Source of the DNA: Candidatus Paraprevotella stercoravium
GTDB taxonomy: Bacteria; Bacteroidota; Bacteroidia; Bacteroidales; Bacteroidaceae
Assembly: GCA_944320795.1 (NCBI GenBank)
Contig: CALUIU010000034.1
Coordinates: forward strand, 1-35,523
Reading direction: 5' to 3'
Length of the DNA: 35,523 nt
Part shown: piece after piece, positions 16,743-25,488 of the stretch
How positions within the stretch are numbered: position 1 is the first letter of the stretch
Layout of the letters: every line of letters begins with the position of its first letter
Position numbers and translations under genes: made by a program
Notes under the pieces: generated by a model
What the model was told of the DNA's origin: nothing
Database searches by the model: none
What the model saw: the letters and a program-made list of their open reading frames with translations, nothing else

Positions 16743-19534
16743 TCTGAAATTTTGCTTTTGAATTCTTCTTCGCAAAATCGCATCGTATCGAGCTTTTCCT
16801 GTTGATGAATCAGCTGTGCCTGACAAGCTGCAATTTTTCCGATAATGTTTTTGCGCTCCTGTTCCAGTGCTTCTTTGCGTTCGATCAGCATGGTATGCAC
16901 GTCTTTTTCGTTGCCTTCGCTCAGATAGTTTCCGTCAGCCTGGTGAGCAGCCAGTTCTGCCTGAAGCAAATCTACCTTTTCCTGTGTTATACTCAGTTCA
17001 AACTGCAGGTTGCGGGTAGTCTGGCGGGTTTGTTGCCAGTCAGTGCCGGCGGCAAATAATTGTTGCAGTTCTCCAAACTGTACGGGAGAATGTGACGCAT
17101 TGTATTTTCGCATCCAGATGTCCAGATCTGATTTTTCCTGTAGTACCATCTGCTCCAGTGTCTTGTCGCAGCTTTCTATCTGTTCCAAAGCTGCAGCTTT
17201 CTGGTGTAACTCCTGTTTGTTCTGATCCGTCAGTTTCAATAGTACCTCTTCTTCCTTTTGTGATTCCTCGAGTTTCCGTACGGCTTCGTCATAGACCTGT
17301 TTCGCTTCCTGAGTTCCGATCAACTTTTCCTGTGCGTTATTACATTCTTTCTTCAGGTTTTGGATCTGTTCCAAACGCTTGGATGAGGCCTCGTGCGCGT
17401 TTACATTCTTTTTCAGCCATTCCTCAAGCATTTCTATTTTCAGGTTTATCTGCGAAAGTCTTGCTTTGCAGATCTCGGTATCTGTAAGCAGCTCCTTATG
17501 CATTTTAAGCATGTTCTGAATCTGTATTTTCAGGCCCTCGTGATTATTTTGCCATAGTTTGTACCATCCGGGAATGGAAATCGCCTTTTCCAGGTCGTCA
17601 TACATTTCGCTGAACCGTTCGTTTTGTTTGCTGATTTCTTCCTGAAGACGTCCTACACGATAGGCCCAAACTTGACAGCCAGTATTCAGTTCATTAAAGC
17701 GCATCATGACATCATTCTTTTCGTTTTCCTTTTTGGAAATTTTTCCGTTGATGGAGTTTATATGCGTCTGGTGGAAGTTGAAAATTTCCAGTTCCTTTTC
17801 TGCTTCTTCGGCATCTTGTCCGGTTCGTTCGATAAGTTGTTGCAGCATGCTTCTACGTGCTGCCTGATTGGTCGAAGCCGAGCAATCCTTGAAGGAGCGG
17901 TCCAGATCCTCAAACTTTTTCCATTCCTGAATATTCTGTTGGTGCATGTTTCGGATCATCTCCAGATGTTTCTTTTCCACCTCCAGAATTCCGGTTTCCC
18001 GGGCATACTTCATACGCATGTCCTGTAACAGATCGTGTTTTTTGTTATATTCCGCCTCGATCATTTCCATCTCTGTTTTCATTTCCGAGATGAGTTTGCT
18101 CTGCTCCAGCATGGTGTCAGAATGATAAGGGTGGTGTGTGGCACCGCACACGCTGCAACTGCTGCCTTCTTTCAGGTCACTGCGCAATTGAATGACATTC
18201 TGGCTTTTGCTCACGGTGAAGGCATATTTCCTTTCTTCCGTCTTTTCTTTCAGAATATTCACTTCTGTTGTCAGTTGCTCTATGGCGTTATGTGTGCTGT
18301 CAGCCTGTGTCTGCAAGCGGTATATTTCCTGTATCTTTTCGTCGATCCAGTTATATCCCTGGGAAATATGGTTCCACAGTACTTGCGCGCTAAGGAGCAT
18401 TTGCATACGGCGTTTCAGTTCCATGGTTCTGGACTGTAATTTTTCACCGTCCGTACCATAATTACTTTTCAGATGCATGGATAACTCGTTTTGCAAACTG
18501 CTGATTTGCGATTCCAGATCCTTGATGTTCATGAAAAGCTTGTTGAGCTGTGTGTTCTGCTCACTTTGTTTTCTCAAGGCGCTGTCCAGTTCCTGTTGTG
18601 TTTTTTCTTTTCGGGTTTTCAGAACCTGAAACAGATCCAGCTTGACCAGAATACCTTCTCCCTTTTCGATCATTTTGAGGTGAACTTCTGTTTCCTGTTT
18701 GCTTAGATTCAGTCTTTCCTGTTTCTTGTATTCTTCCTCCTGGTTCTGCTTCAGTTCATTGATTTCCTTATTCATTGAGGCAATGTTCATTTGCCACTGA
18801 CTGTATACCTCGTTTTCTTTTTCTTCGTTCAGTTCCAGTATCTGAAGTTTTCCGTTGTTCATGTAAACTTCGGTCAGCAGATCGTCAATGTGCTTCAGGG
18901 CAGCCTCATTGTCTTTTCTTTTCAGAGTCTGCTGCTGATATTTTTCTTTTGTCTGATTGAATTGTTTTTCTGCTTTTTCCTTTTCCTGATGCAGATTATG
19001 AATCTGTTCCTTACAGATATCCCGGAGCTGTCCGATGAATTCTATTCTTTGAAAGCAGCCTTGTTGTGATTCGAATGTTTCAAATCGTTCCAAGTCCTGT
19101 ACGGCTTTCTGCACGGAAGCATATTGCTTGTTCAAGCGGTACAGTTCATTCTTCTCCTTTTCGAGGGAGTGGGATAATGTGATGAATTTTCTGTACCACT
19201 CTTGCTGTTGGCGTATTTTATCAAGTGAGTTTTCAATATTTTTTAGTTTGGTGTCGTTCAGACGCAAGGCTTCATTCAGTTTACTGGTTTCGTTAGTAGT
19301 AAGTAAACTGTTTTCCGCTTGTTTGCGTTTAATTTCCGTTCGTATGAGAGATTTGAACAGAGAGGTGACACTGTCTGGCATTTTTTCGCCGTATTTGTGT
19401 TCAAACCACAGAGACGCTGCTTCTTCTGCCGTAAGGTTCTGTGGCAGGTTTTCCGGTGTCAAAGGCAGGATGTCCTTATTGTTTTCTGTCTTTTCCGGAA
19501 TATTTTCTTGATGTGATTTTCGAAAAAACTTCAT
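16739..19534 (-). CDS. Headless SbcC/Rad50-like zinc-hook coiled-coil protein
   Basis: 931 residues from ATG 19534; the frame stays open to 19753 but that part overlaps the hisS start and follows the promoter, so it is not counted. Almost all of it is heptad-rich coiled coil. A zinc hook, CSVCGATHHPYH with C460 and C463, sits almost exactly in the middle, matching CPxCGxxxHPY of SbcC. The last part (about 820-925) also resembles the SbcC descending arm. However, the N-terminus (MKFFRKSHQENIPEKT...) has no Walker A, and the protein stops right after the arm, before any LSGGE signature or Walker B. It is therefore an SbcC-like protein without ATPase heads. Intact frame, consensus promoter, coupled to an amidase gene. 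No signal peptide or TM segment. Function unknown. Confidence 0.82.
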   Translation of the reverse strand: MKFFRKSHQENIPEKTENNKDILPLTPENLPQNLTAEEAASLWFEHKYGEKMPDSVTSLFKSLIRTEIKRKQAENSLLTTNETSKLNEALRLNDTKLKNIENSLDKIRQQQEWYRKFITLSHSLEKEKNELYRLNKQYASVQKAVQDLERFETFESQQGCFQRIEFIGQLRDICKEQIHNLHQEKEKAEKQFNQTKEKYQQQTLKRKDNEAALKHIDDLLTEVYMNNGKLQILELNEEKENEVYSQWQMNIASMNKEINELKQNQEEEYKKQERLNLSKQETEVHLKMIEKGEGILVKLDLFQVLKTRKEKTQQELDSALRKQSEQNTQLNKLFMNIKDLESQISSLQNELSMHLKSNYGTDGEKLQSRTMELKRRMQMLLSAQVLWNHISQGYNWIDEKIQEIYRLQTQADSTHNAIEQLTTEVNILKEKTEERKYAFTVSKSQNVIQLRSDLKEGSSCSVCGATHHPYHSDTMLEQSKLISEMKTEMEMIEAEYNKKHDLLQDMRMKYARETGILEVEKKHLEMIRNMHQQNIQEWKKFEDLDRSFKDCSASTNQAARRSMLQQLIERTGQDAEEAEKELEIFNFHQTHINSINGKISKKENEKNDVMMRFNELNTGCQVWAYRVGRLQEEISKQNERFSEMYDDLEKAISIPGWYKLWQNNHEGLKIQIQNMLKMHKELLTDTEICKARLSQINLKIEMLEEWLKKNVNAHEASSKRLEQIQNLKKECNNAQEKLIGTQEAKQVYDEAVRKLEESQKEEEVLLKLTDQNKQELHQKAAALEQIESCDKTLEQMVLQEKSDLDIWMRKYNASHSPVQFGELQQLFAAGTDWQQTRQTTRNLQFELSITQEKVDLLQAELAAHQADGNYLSEGNEKDVHTMLIERKEALEQERKNIIGKIAACQAQLIHQQEKLDTMRFCEEEFKSKISE

Positions 19535-19561
19535 ACTGATGAGCGATTGCTTGTTTGGTTG

Positions 19562-19569
19562 CAAAGTTA
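19562..19569 (-). promoter_or_regulatory. -7 box of the zinc-hook/amidase unit
   Basis: The minus strand reads TAACTTTG, an exact TAnnTTTG match, 27 nt before ATG 19534. ATTG lies about 23 nt upstream of it. This supports ATG 19534 as the start and a dedicated transcript for the pair. Confidence 0.7.
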
Positions 19570-19624
19570 GGAATAAAAAGCATTTGTAGGTACAATGCCT
19601 ATGCCTTTTTACAATGATTCTGTG

Positions 19625-19653
19625 GTTGAAATGGAAAAAATAATGTACCTTTG
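19625..19653 (+). promoter_or_regulatory. hisS promoter
   Basis: TTG at 19625-19627, 18-nt spacer, then TACCTTTG at 19646-19653 (exact TAnnTTTG match), 32 nt before the hisS ATG. It is divergent from the zinc-hook promoter. Confidence 0.75.
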
Positions 19654-19685
19654 CAGAAAGAAATAAATTAAAAAAAAAGTATAAG

Positions 19686-21050
19686 ATGGCAACGAAACCA
19701 AGTATACCAAAAGGAACACGGGATTTTTCGCCCGTAGAAATGGCGAAGCGCAACTATATTTTTGATACAATCCGCAGTGTGTATGCTCTGTATGGATTTC
19801 AGCAGATTGAAACGCCTGCAATGGAGAATCTGTCTACTTTGATGGGTAAGTATGGTGAAGAGGGCGACAAACTGTTGTTTAAGATTCTGAATTCCGGAAA
19901 TTTCCTGTCGGGAGTGGATACGGCAGACTTGTCTTCTGAAAACACCAATAAACTGGCTGCTCAGTTATGCGAAAAAGGTTTGCGTTATGATCTTACGGTG
20001 CCTTTTGCCCGCTATGTAGTGCAGCACAGAGAAGAATTGACCATGCCGTTCAAGCGTTACCAGATCCAACCGGTTTGGCGTGCAGACCGTCCTCAGAAAG
20101 GACGCTATCGTGAGTTCTATCAATGTGATGCTGATGTCGTTGGCAGCGATTCCTTATTGAATGAGGTGGAATTGATGCAGATTGTGGATACGGTATTTAC
20201 CAAGTTCGGAATCCGTGTCTGTATCAAAATCAATAACCGCAAGATTCTGACCGGAATAGCAGAAATGATCGGTGAGTCCGATAAAATCGTAGACATTACT
20301 GTGGCAATGGATAAGCTCGACAAGATCGGTCTTGAAGCTGTTAATGCGGAGCTGGCAAAAGCTGGAATCAGTGCCGAGGCGATTGAGAAACTGCAACCGA
20401 TCATTCTGCTGGAAGGTAGCAATGAGGAAAAACTGAACACGATGAAGCAGGTGTTGGCAGAAAGTGAAATCGGCCTGAAAGGTGTTGAGGAGTGTGCTTT
20501 CGTATTGCAGACCCTGCAGAATTTGGGATTGAAAAACGAGTTGGAGCTTGATCTGACATTGGCACGCGGACTGAATTATTATACCGGCTGTATTTTTGAA
20601 GTGAAGGCTTTGGATGTTCAGATCGGAAGCATAACCGGTGGCGGACGTTACGATAACCTTACTGGAATCTTCGGTATGCCAGGACTGAGCGGTGTCGGTA
20701 TTTCTTTTGGTGCAGACCGTATCTTCGATGTTTTGAACCAGCTTGACTTGTATCCTAAAGAGGCAACAACAGGAACAGAACTGCTGTTCGTAAACTTTGG
20801 CGCTGCTGAAACCGCTTATTGTTTGCCTATTCTGGCAGTTGCCCGACAGGCAGGAATCCGTTGTGAAATCTATCCGGACAGTGCCAAGATGAAAAAACAG
20901 ATGAGTTATGCCAATGCCAAGAATATTCCATTTGTAGCCATTGCCGGTGAAAATGAAATGAATGAACAGAAAGTGACCCTGAAAAACATGATTACCGGCG
21001 AGCAGATGCTGGTGAGTCAGGAAGAACTGATTCAGGTGGTCAAGAAATAA
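19686..21050 (+). CDS. hisS: Histidyl-tRNA synthetase
   Basis: 454 residues. Class II synthetase that charges tRNA-His. GTRDFSP is at the N-terminus. Motif 2 spans W131-R135 and beyond ([21 protein letters not shown]), the histidine-binding segment is [10 protein letters not shown], and motif 3 is in [13 protein letters not shown]-terminal anticodon-binding domain occupies about 360-454. Slightly longer than the E. coli enzyme, as usual in Bacteroidota. Own promoter and own terminator, so a single-gene unit. Confidence 0.96.
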   Translation: MATKPSIPKGTRDFSPVEMAKRNYIFDTIRSVYALYGFQQIETPAMENLSTLMGKYGEEGDKLLFKILNSGNFLSGVDTADLSSENTNKLAAQLCEKGLRYDLTVPFARYVVQHREELTMPFKRYQIQPVWRADRPQKGRYREFYQCDADVVGSDSLLNEVELMQIVDTVFTKFGIRVCIKINNRKILTGIAEMIGESDKIVDITVAMDKLDKIGLEAVNAELAKAGISAEAIEKLQPIILLEGSNEEKLNTMKQVLAESEIGLKGVEECAFVLQTLQNLGLKNELELDLTLARGLNYYTGCIFEVKALDVQIGSITGGGRYDNLTGIFGMPGLSGVGISFGADRIFDVLNQLDLYPKEATTGTELLFVNFGAAETAYCLPILAVARQAGIRCEIYPDSAKMKKQMSYANAKNIPFVAIAGENEMNEQKVTLKNMITGEQMLVSQEELIQVVKK

Positions 21051-21075
21051 GGAGTAGTTTTATTTAATAATAGGG

Positions 21076-21121
21076 AAGCAGACTTTTGTGGACGTGTAGT
21101 TCGTCCCAAAAGTCTGCTTTT
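21076..21121 (+). terminator. hisS terminator
   Basis: Arms 21076-21093 and 21103-21120 pair over about 17 bp with one mismatch; the stem is followed by TTTTATG. It lies 25 nt after the hisS stop. Confidence 0.85.
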
Positions 21122-21235
21122 ATGTTAAAAATTGTTTGCTTTAGCAAGAATATGATTTTATCCCAAATCTTTCCAGATTTGTTCTTTTTCTTTGTTTCGT
21201 AAAATGATTGATAACCAAGAAAACAAATCCTAATT

Positions 21236-22540
21236 ATGAAAAAGAATCTATGGCTCGCCGCAGCCTTGTGCTGCGGCTTATTCGGACTCTCTTCCTGTAA
21301 TGAGAATACAGCGGAAACCGTAACTGTTCCTAAGCATATAGAAGATCAGTTCTATATGAAATATCCTGATGCCAAGAATGTTCAGTGGTCGTCTAAGAAT
21401 GGATATGCGATAGCTTCATTCTATCAGGAAAACGACAGTATTACAGATAAATGTTCTGCCTGGTTTGCTCAGAGTGACGGCTTTTGGGATATGACAGAGT
21501 ATGATATTCCTTATGCATATTTGCCGGAAGCGGTACGGGTTGCGTTTGAGAGTTCTAAGTATGCTGCCTCACCATGGGTCGCAGATCGTGATGTGGAGAT
21601 TCTGGAACGTGCCGGTATTGAAACTCTTTATATTATTTCTGTAGAAAACCAGAATTCATCTGTAGAGATGGATTTTTATTATTCTGCTGACGGTATTTTG
21701 TTGAAAGAGGTGTTTGACGATAAAGATGACGGTGGACTTGCAGAAGATTTCTTGCCACAGACTCCTACGACTTCTATTAAGAAATGGATAGATCAGAAAT
21801 TTCCTGGTGCACGTATTGTGGATATAGAAACTGAGAATGGGGGTACAGAGGTTGAGTTGGTTTACGAGGGAAGTGTCTATGAGATACTTTTCAGCCGGGA
21901 GCAGAATTGGATGTATTCGAAACAGGAAATTCCTGAACGTCAGTATGTAAATTTACCGCCTAAGGTTCTCAGTACGCTGCGAACTATTGAAGGATTTACC
22001 GATTTGGCTGCATTGGATGATGTGGATTATTATCAGACAGCTTCTTCTGGAAACTTCTATTGCATAGAAATGGAAACCCGTTTTGATGATGATCAGAAGG
22101 TCTACATTACAGAAGCCGGCGATATTATCGAGAAACCTGTTTTAGGTGGTGGCGATGGTCAGGGTGTTCCTGTAGAATCTGAGATTGGAGAATGGATTAC
22201 TCAAAAATATGCCGGATCTGTAATCGTTGGTCGTGAGTATGACGACGGTTTCCTGGAGGTAGATTTTGTTCACGAAAACATTAAGAAAACAGCCTATTTC
22301 AATGGTTCAGGTACTTGGGTTCTCAGTGAATGGGATGTTGCATATACTTCTCTGCCAAGCGCAGTACTGAGTACTTTGAAAGAGCGTTATTCCGATTATT
22401 CAATTGATCGTGACGACATCGAAGTTCAAGAGTATCCTTCAGGCCTCAGATATGTTATTGAGATGGAACGAGGAGAACGCGATCTGAAAGCTTACATCAG
22501 TTCGGATGGAACTGTAATAGGTGAAAAATTTGAAGACTGA
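21236..22540 (+). CDS. Lipoprotein with three tandem PepSY-like modules
   Basis: 434 residues. Lipoprotein signal ending LSSC, so C21 is the lipidated residue, then NENTAET. The rest divides into three similar modules of about 125 residues (about 30-165, 178-305, 313-434). Each opens with a helix and K(Y/F)P.A..V-like strand and ends with a (Y/F)I...DG.(I/L).E turn, as in the PepSY-like family (PF11396 type, formerly DUF2874) common in gut Bacteroidales. Members resemble beta-lactamase-inhibitor-like folds; their role is unknown, with binding of a periplasmic partner a common guess. The mature protein is very acidic. It has its own terminator and no two-component system beside it. Confidence 0.78.
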   Translation: MKKNLWLAAALCCGLFGLSSCNENTAETVTVPKHIEDQFYMKYPDAKNVQWSSKNGYAIASFYQENDSITDKCSAWFAQSDGFWDMTEYDIPYAYLPEAVRVAFESSKYAASPWVADRDVEILERAGIETLYIISVENQNSSVEMDFYYSADGILLKEVFDDKDDGGLAEDFLPQTPTTSIKKWIDQKFPGARIVDIETENGGTEVELVYEGSVYEILFSREQNWMYSKQEIPERQYVNLPPKVLSTLRTIEGFTDLAALDDVDYYQTASSGNFYCIEMETRFDDDQKVYITEAGDIIEKPVLGGGDGQGVPVESEIGEWITQKYAGSVIVGREYDDGFLEVDFVHENIKKTAYFNGSGTWVLSEWDVAYTSLPSAVLSTLKERYSDYSIDRDDIEVQEYPSGLRYVIEMERGERDLKAYISSDGTVIGEKFED

Positions 22541-22548
22541 TTTTTTAT

Positions 22549-22597
22549 AAAAGGGGTTGTGCTTAGCTGAATGTGAAGCACAGCTCCTTTTGTTTTT
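22549..22597 (+). terminator. Terminator after the PepSY-like lipoprotein
   Basis: The arms 22549-22564 and 22576-22591 pair over 16 bp, with G-T pairs, and TTTTGTTTTT follows. It lies 8 nt after the stop codon. Confidence 0.85.
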
Positions 22598-22649
22598 GTG
22601 AGAAGTAGCCCTGTCCTTCATTCTTTAGCTTTTTTACTCTTTTTTTAAA

Positions 22650-22680
22650 TTGGAAGCATCATGTAAAATAGCTACTTTTG
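22650..22680 (+). promoter_or_regulatory. Promoter of the outer-membrane barrel gene
   Basis: TTG at 22650-22652, 20-nt spacer, then TACTTTTG at 22673-22680 (exact TAnnTTTG match). The ATG follows only 7 nt later, so the predicted transcript has almost no 5' leader. Confidence 0.7.
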
Positions 22681-22687
22681 TTTTATC

Positions 22688-25486
22688 ATGAAACATGCTT
22701 TTTTTCAGATATTGTTGTTCTTTGCACTTTTTGGGGGGAGTGCGGCCTGTTTATGGGCGCAAGAGGCAGGAGAGTGCCTTTTGCGGGGCAAGGTTTATGA
22801 TGCCGATCGTCTGGATCCGATGCTCGGTGCAACAGTTCAGGTTTATGATTCTTTAGGTACTTTTGTCGGTGGAGGTGTGACAAATGAAGAGGGGATTTTC
22901 CGTATCGGGAAATTACAGCCACAAAAATATAACTTGAAGGTGTCTTTTATGGGATATAAACCGCAGACATTTAGGTTGGACCTGAGCGACAGACGTAAAA
23001 CATACCGCATGAAGGATGTGTTGTTGCACGAAATGGTTTACGAGATGGATGAGGCGCAGATCACGGCGCAAGGGCGCGGACTGGTGTTGCGTGAAGACAC
23101 TTTGGTCTATTATGCGGATTATTATAAACTGCCTCCCGGCGCGCGTATGGCAGAACTGTTGCGCCGGATGCCCGGAGTTTATGGAAGCGAAGAGCAGGAC
23201 CTGCGGATCAATGGTAAGAAAGTATCACGTATTCTGATCAATGGAAAAGAATTTTTTGGTGATGATATAGCTACGGCTTTGAAATATCTGCCGGCAGAAC
23301 TGATTAAAGAACTGAAGGTATATGACAAGAAAAGTGATGAGTCTGAATGGAGTGGTGTGGATGATGGCAGCCGGGAAACCGTAATAGACCTGACCGTGGC
23401 TGACGATTTTCAGAACAGTTGGCTGGGAGAGGTGGAAGGTGCTTATGGTACCAGTAACCGGTATGCCGGTCGTGCTTCTTTGAATAACTTTCAGGACCGG
23501 CAATATACTACCCTGATCGCACAAGCCGGAAATGACAGTCAGATGGGTGATGAGAACAATCAGAATGTAGGACTTAGTTTTAACCGTACTCGAAAAAAAC
23601 TGGATATTGGCGGAAGCCTTTCTTATTACCGCAATGAGATGGAGCAGAATATGGCATCGAGTGTCCAGTCGTTTGAGAATACTACAGCGGCATTTTCAGA
23701 ATCAAAATATACCATGTATAATCGTCGGCACAGCCTGAGTGGATCTATGAATCTGGAATGGCGTCCTGATAGTATGACCGTCATAGCCATATCGCCCATG
23801 ATAAACTGGTCTGGCAGTAAAAGTCGTCAGGGATCCTATTCGGCTTCTTTTGCTTCCGATCCTTATCTGGTACCTGGAATAGAGCGCCCGCTGGATCAGA
23901 TGGAGTTGTTGACCGACAGTGTGGCATTGAATGCCAACCGGAGTGTAAGTGACGGAAATAATAGTTCCTGGTCGGCCCAGTTGAATGCCAATATGACCCG
24001 CCGTTTTGCCAAGAAAGGGCGTAGTCTGATGTTGGGACTGAATGGCAGCTACTCTAATTCAGAGAATGATCGGAATGAGTTCCGGCAGATAGATTATTAT
24101 CGTTTGACTGCAGCCTTGGGCGGTGACTCAATATTCCATCAGGTGCAATACGATCGGACACCAAGTACGAATACAAGCTGGGGCGGAAGAGTGACCTATA
24201 CCGAACCGTTGGGTCACGATTTTACTTTGCTGCTCGTTTATCAGGCTTCTTTGCGCAGACAGGAAGACAGTAGGGACGTGGCTTCTATTTTGGATCCGAG
24301 AGTCGCTCTCTTAGGGGTAAACCATACTAATTTTTACGACTTTCGGGCAGAAGCGTTACCGGATACGCTTCAAAACCGTACGACACGTAATGATTATCTG
24401 GAACAACAGGTCGAAGTAGGAGTGAATCTGAACCGTACGAAATATCAGCTGAATGCCGGGATTTTGCTGAACAGTCAGTGGAACAAGTTTGCTTATCAGA
24501 CATCCTCCCGAGTGTTTGAAGCCGAGAACCGGAGCCTGAATTGGGCACCCAAACTGAATTTTTACTATCGGATTACCAGCCGGGAGCAGTTTAACTGCTC
24601 TTATTATGCCATGGCTCGTCCCGTAGATGCCCAAAAGTTGGTGCCTGATACCTTGGATTATTCCGATCCGCTCAATCTGGAGTTGGGAAATCCCGATCTG
24701 AAGCCATCGTTTATGCATTCGGTCAATATGGGATATAGTCGGTTTGCGGAAGAAACCATGCGCAGTTATAATGTGAATCTGAACTATACCATTACCCGAA
24801 ACAGTATCAGTTCCAAGAGTATGTACGACCGGCAGACAGGATGTCGTACCGTGATTCCGGTAAATGTGAATGGGAATATGAGTGGAAGCATTTATTTCAT
24901 GATGGACACACCCCTGAAAAACAAACAGTTCACACTGGCATTGCAAACCAATGTGAACTATATGCGCTATGTGGGATTTACTGTGAATGAGAATCAGGAC
25001 GAGCCGGAGAAGAATGCCACCAATCAGATTTCTTTCTCTCCCAATGTGCAGTTGAGTTATCGGAAGGACTGGTTGAACTGTTCCGTTTCTTTAGGCGGTA
25101 ACTATGACCATTCGCGTAACACTTCTCTTGCTGCCGGAAATCTGGATACTTACGGGTTGGAAACCAAACTTATCAGTTCGGTAGAGATGCCTTGGGGAAT
25201 GGATTTCGCTACAGATTTTACGTTTAATGCCCGTTGGGGATTCAGTTTCCAGGGGATGAACAGTAATGAGTGGATTTGGAATATGCAGCTTTCACAGGGA
25301 TTCCTGAAAGGTAGAAAAGCCCGTATAGCCTTGAAGGTTTATGACCTGCTCAACGGGTACAATAGTGTAAACCGCTCATTTTCTTCATCCATGCGTTCCG
25401 ATGTGTATTATGAAGCATTCGGACGTTATGTCATGTTGCATTTTACTTATAATTTTACACTTTTCCGAAAAAAGGCGAAGGCATAA
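22688..25486 (+). CDS. Outer-membrane beta-barrel protein with carboxypeptidase-regulatory-like domain
   Basis: 932 residues. Signal peptide 1-25 (cut near LWAQ-E). Residues about 30-115 form a carboxypeptidase-regulatory-like Ig-type domain (GKVYDADRLDPMLGATVQVYD, then NEEGIFRI), as found at the N-terminus of Bacteroidota TonB-dependent receptors. A plug-like part follows (LLRRMPGVYGSEEQDLRINGKKVSRILINGKEFFGDD), then a long series of amphipathic strands ending in a C-terminal F (YVMLHFTYNF). This matches the OMP_b-brl_3 type rather than SusC: no SusD partner, no glycosidase beside it. Substrate unknown. It is convergent with the AI-2E gene, only 2 nt between stop codons. Confidence 0.85.
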   Translation: MKHAFFQILLFFALFGGSAACLWAQEAGECLLRGKVYDADRLDPMLGATVQVYDSLGTFVGGGVTNEEGIFRIGKLQPQKYNLKVSFMGYKPQTFRLDLSDRRKTYRMKDVLLHEMVYEMDEAQITAQGRGLVLREDTLVYYADYYKLPPGARMAELLRRMPGVYGSEEQDLRINGKKVSRILINGKEFFGDDIATALKYLPAELIKELKVYDKKSDESEWSGVDDGSRETVIDLTVADDFQNSWLGEVEGAYGTSNRYAGRASLNNFQDRQYTTLIAQAGNDSQMGDENNQNVGLSFNRTRKKLDIGGSLSYYRNEMEQNMASSVQSFENTTAAFSESKYTMYNRRHSLSGSMNLEWRPDSMTVIAISPMINWSGSKSRQGSYSASFASDPYLVPGIERPLDQMELLTDSVALNANRSVSDGNNSSWSAQLNANMTRRFAKKGRSLMLGLNGSYSNSENDRNEFRQIDYYRLTAALGGDSIFHQVQYDRTPSTNTSWGGRVTYTEPLGHDFTLLLVYQASLRRQEDSRDVASILDPRVALLGVNHTNFYDFRAEALPDTLQNRTTRNDYLEQQVEVGVNLNRTKYQLNAGILLNSQWNKFAYQTSSRVFEAENRSLNWAPKLNFYYRITSREQFNCSYYAMARPVDAQKLVPDTLDYSDPLNLELGNPDLKPSFMHSVNMGYSRFAEETMRSYNVNLNYTITRNSISSKSMYDRQTGCRTVIPVNVNGNMSGSIYFMMDTPLKNKQFTLALQTNVNYMRYVGFTVNENQDEPEKNATNQISFSPNVQLSYRKDWLNCSVSLGGNYDHSRNTSLAAGNLDTYGLETKLISSVEMPWGMDFATDFTFNARWGFSFQGMNSNEWIWNMQLSQGFLKGRKARIALKVYDLLNGYNSVNRSFSSSMRSDVYYEAFGRYVMLHFTYNFTLFRKKAKA

Positions 25487-25488
25487 AT

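Noticed and set aside
19535-19753. N-terminal extension of the zinc-hook frame to 1004 residues
   Set aside because: It would overlap the hisS start and begin upstream of a consensus promoter box; the extension is hydrophobic and low-complexity with no ATPase motif.
22688-25486. SusC-type receptor of a polysaccharide utilisation locus
   Set aside because: There is no SusD gene, sensor or glycosidase beside it, and the plug/barrel pattern fits the carboxypeptidase-regulatory-like barrel group. GH127 and GH43 genes lie 3-8 kb away in separate units.
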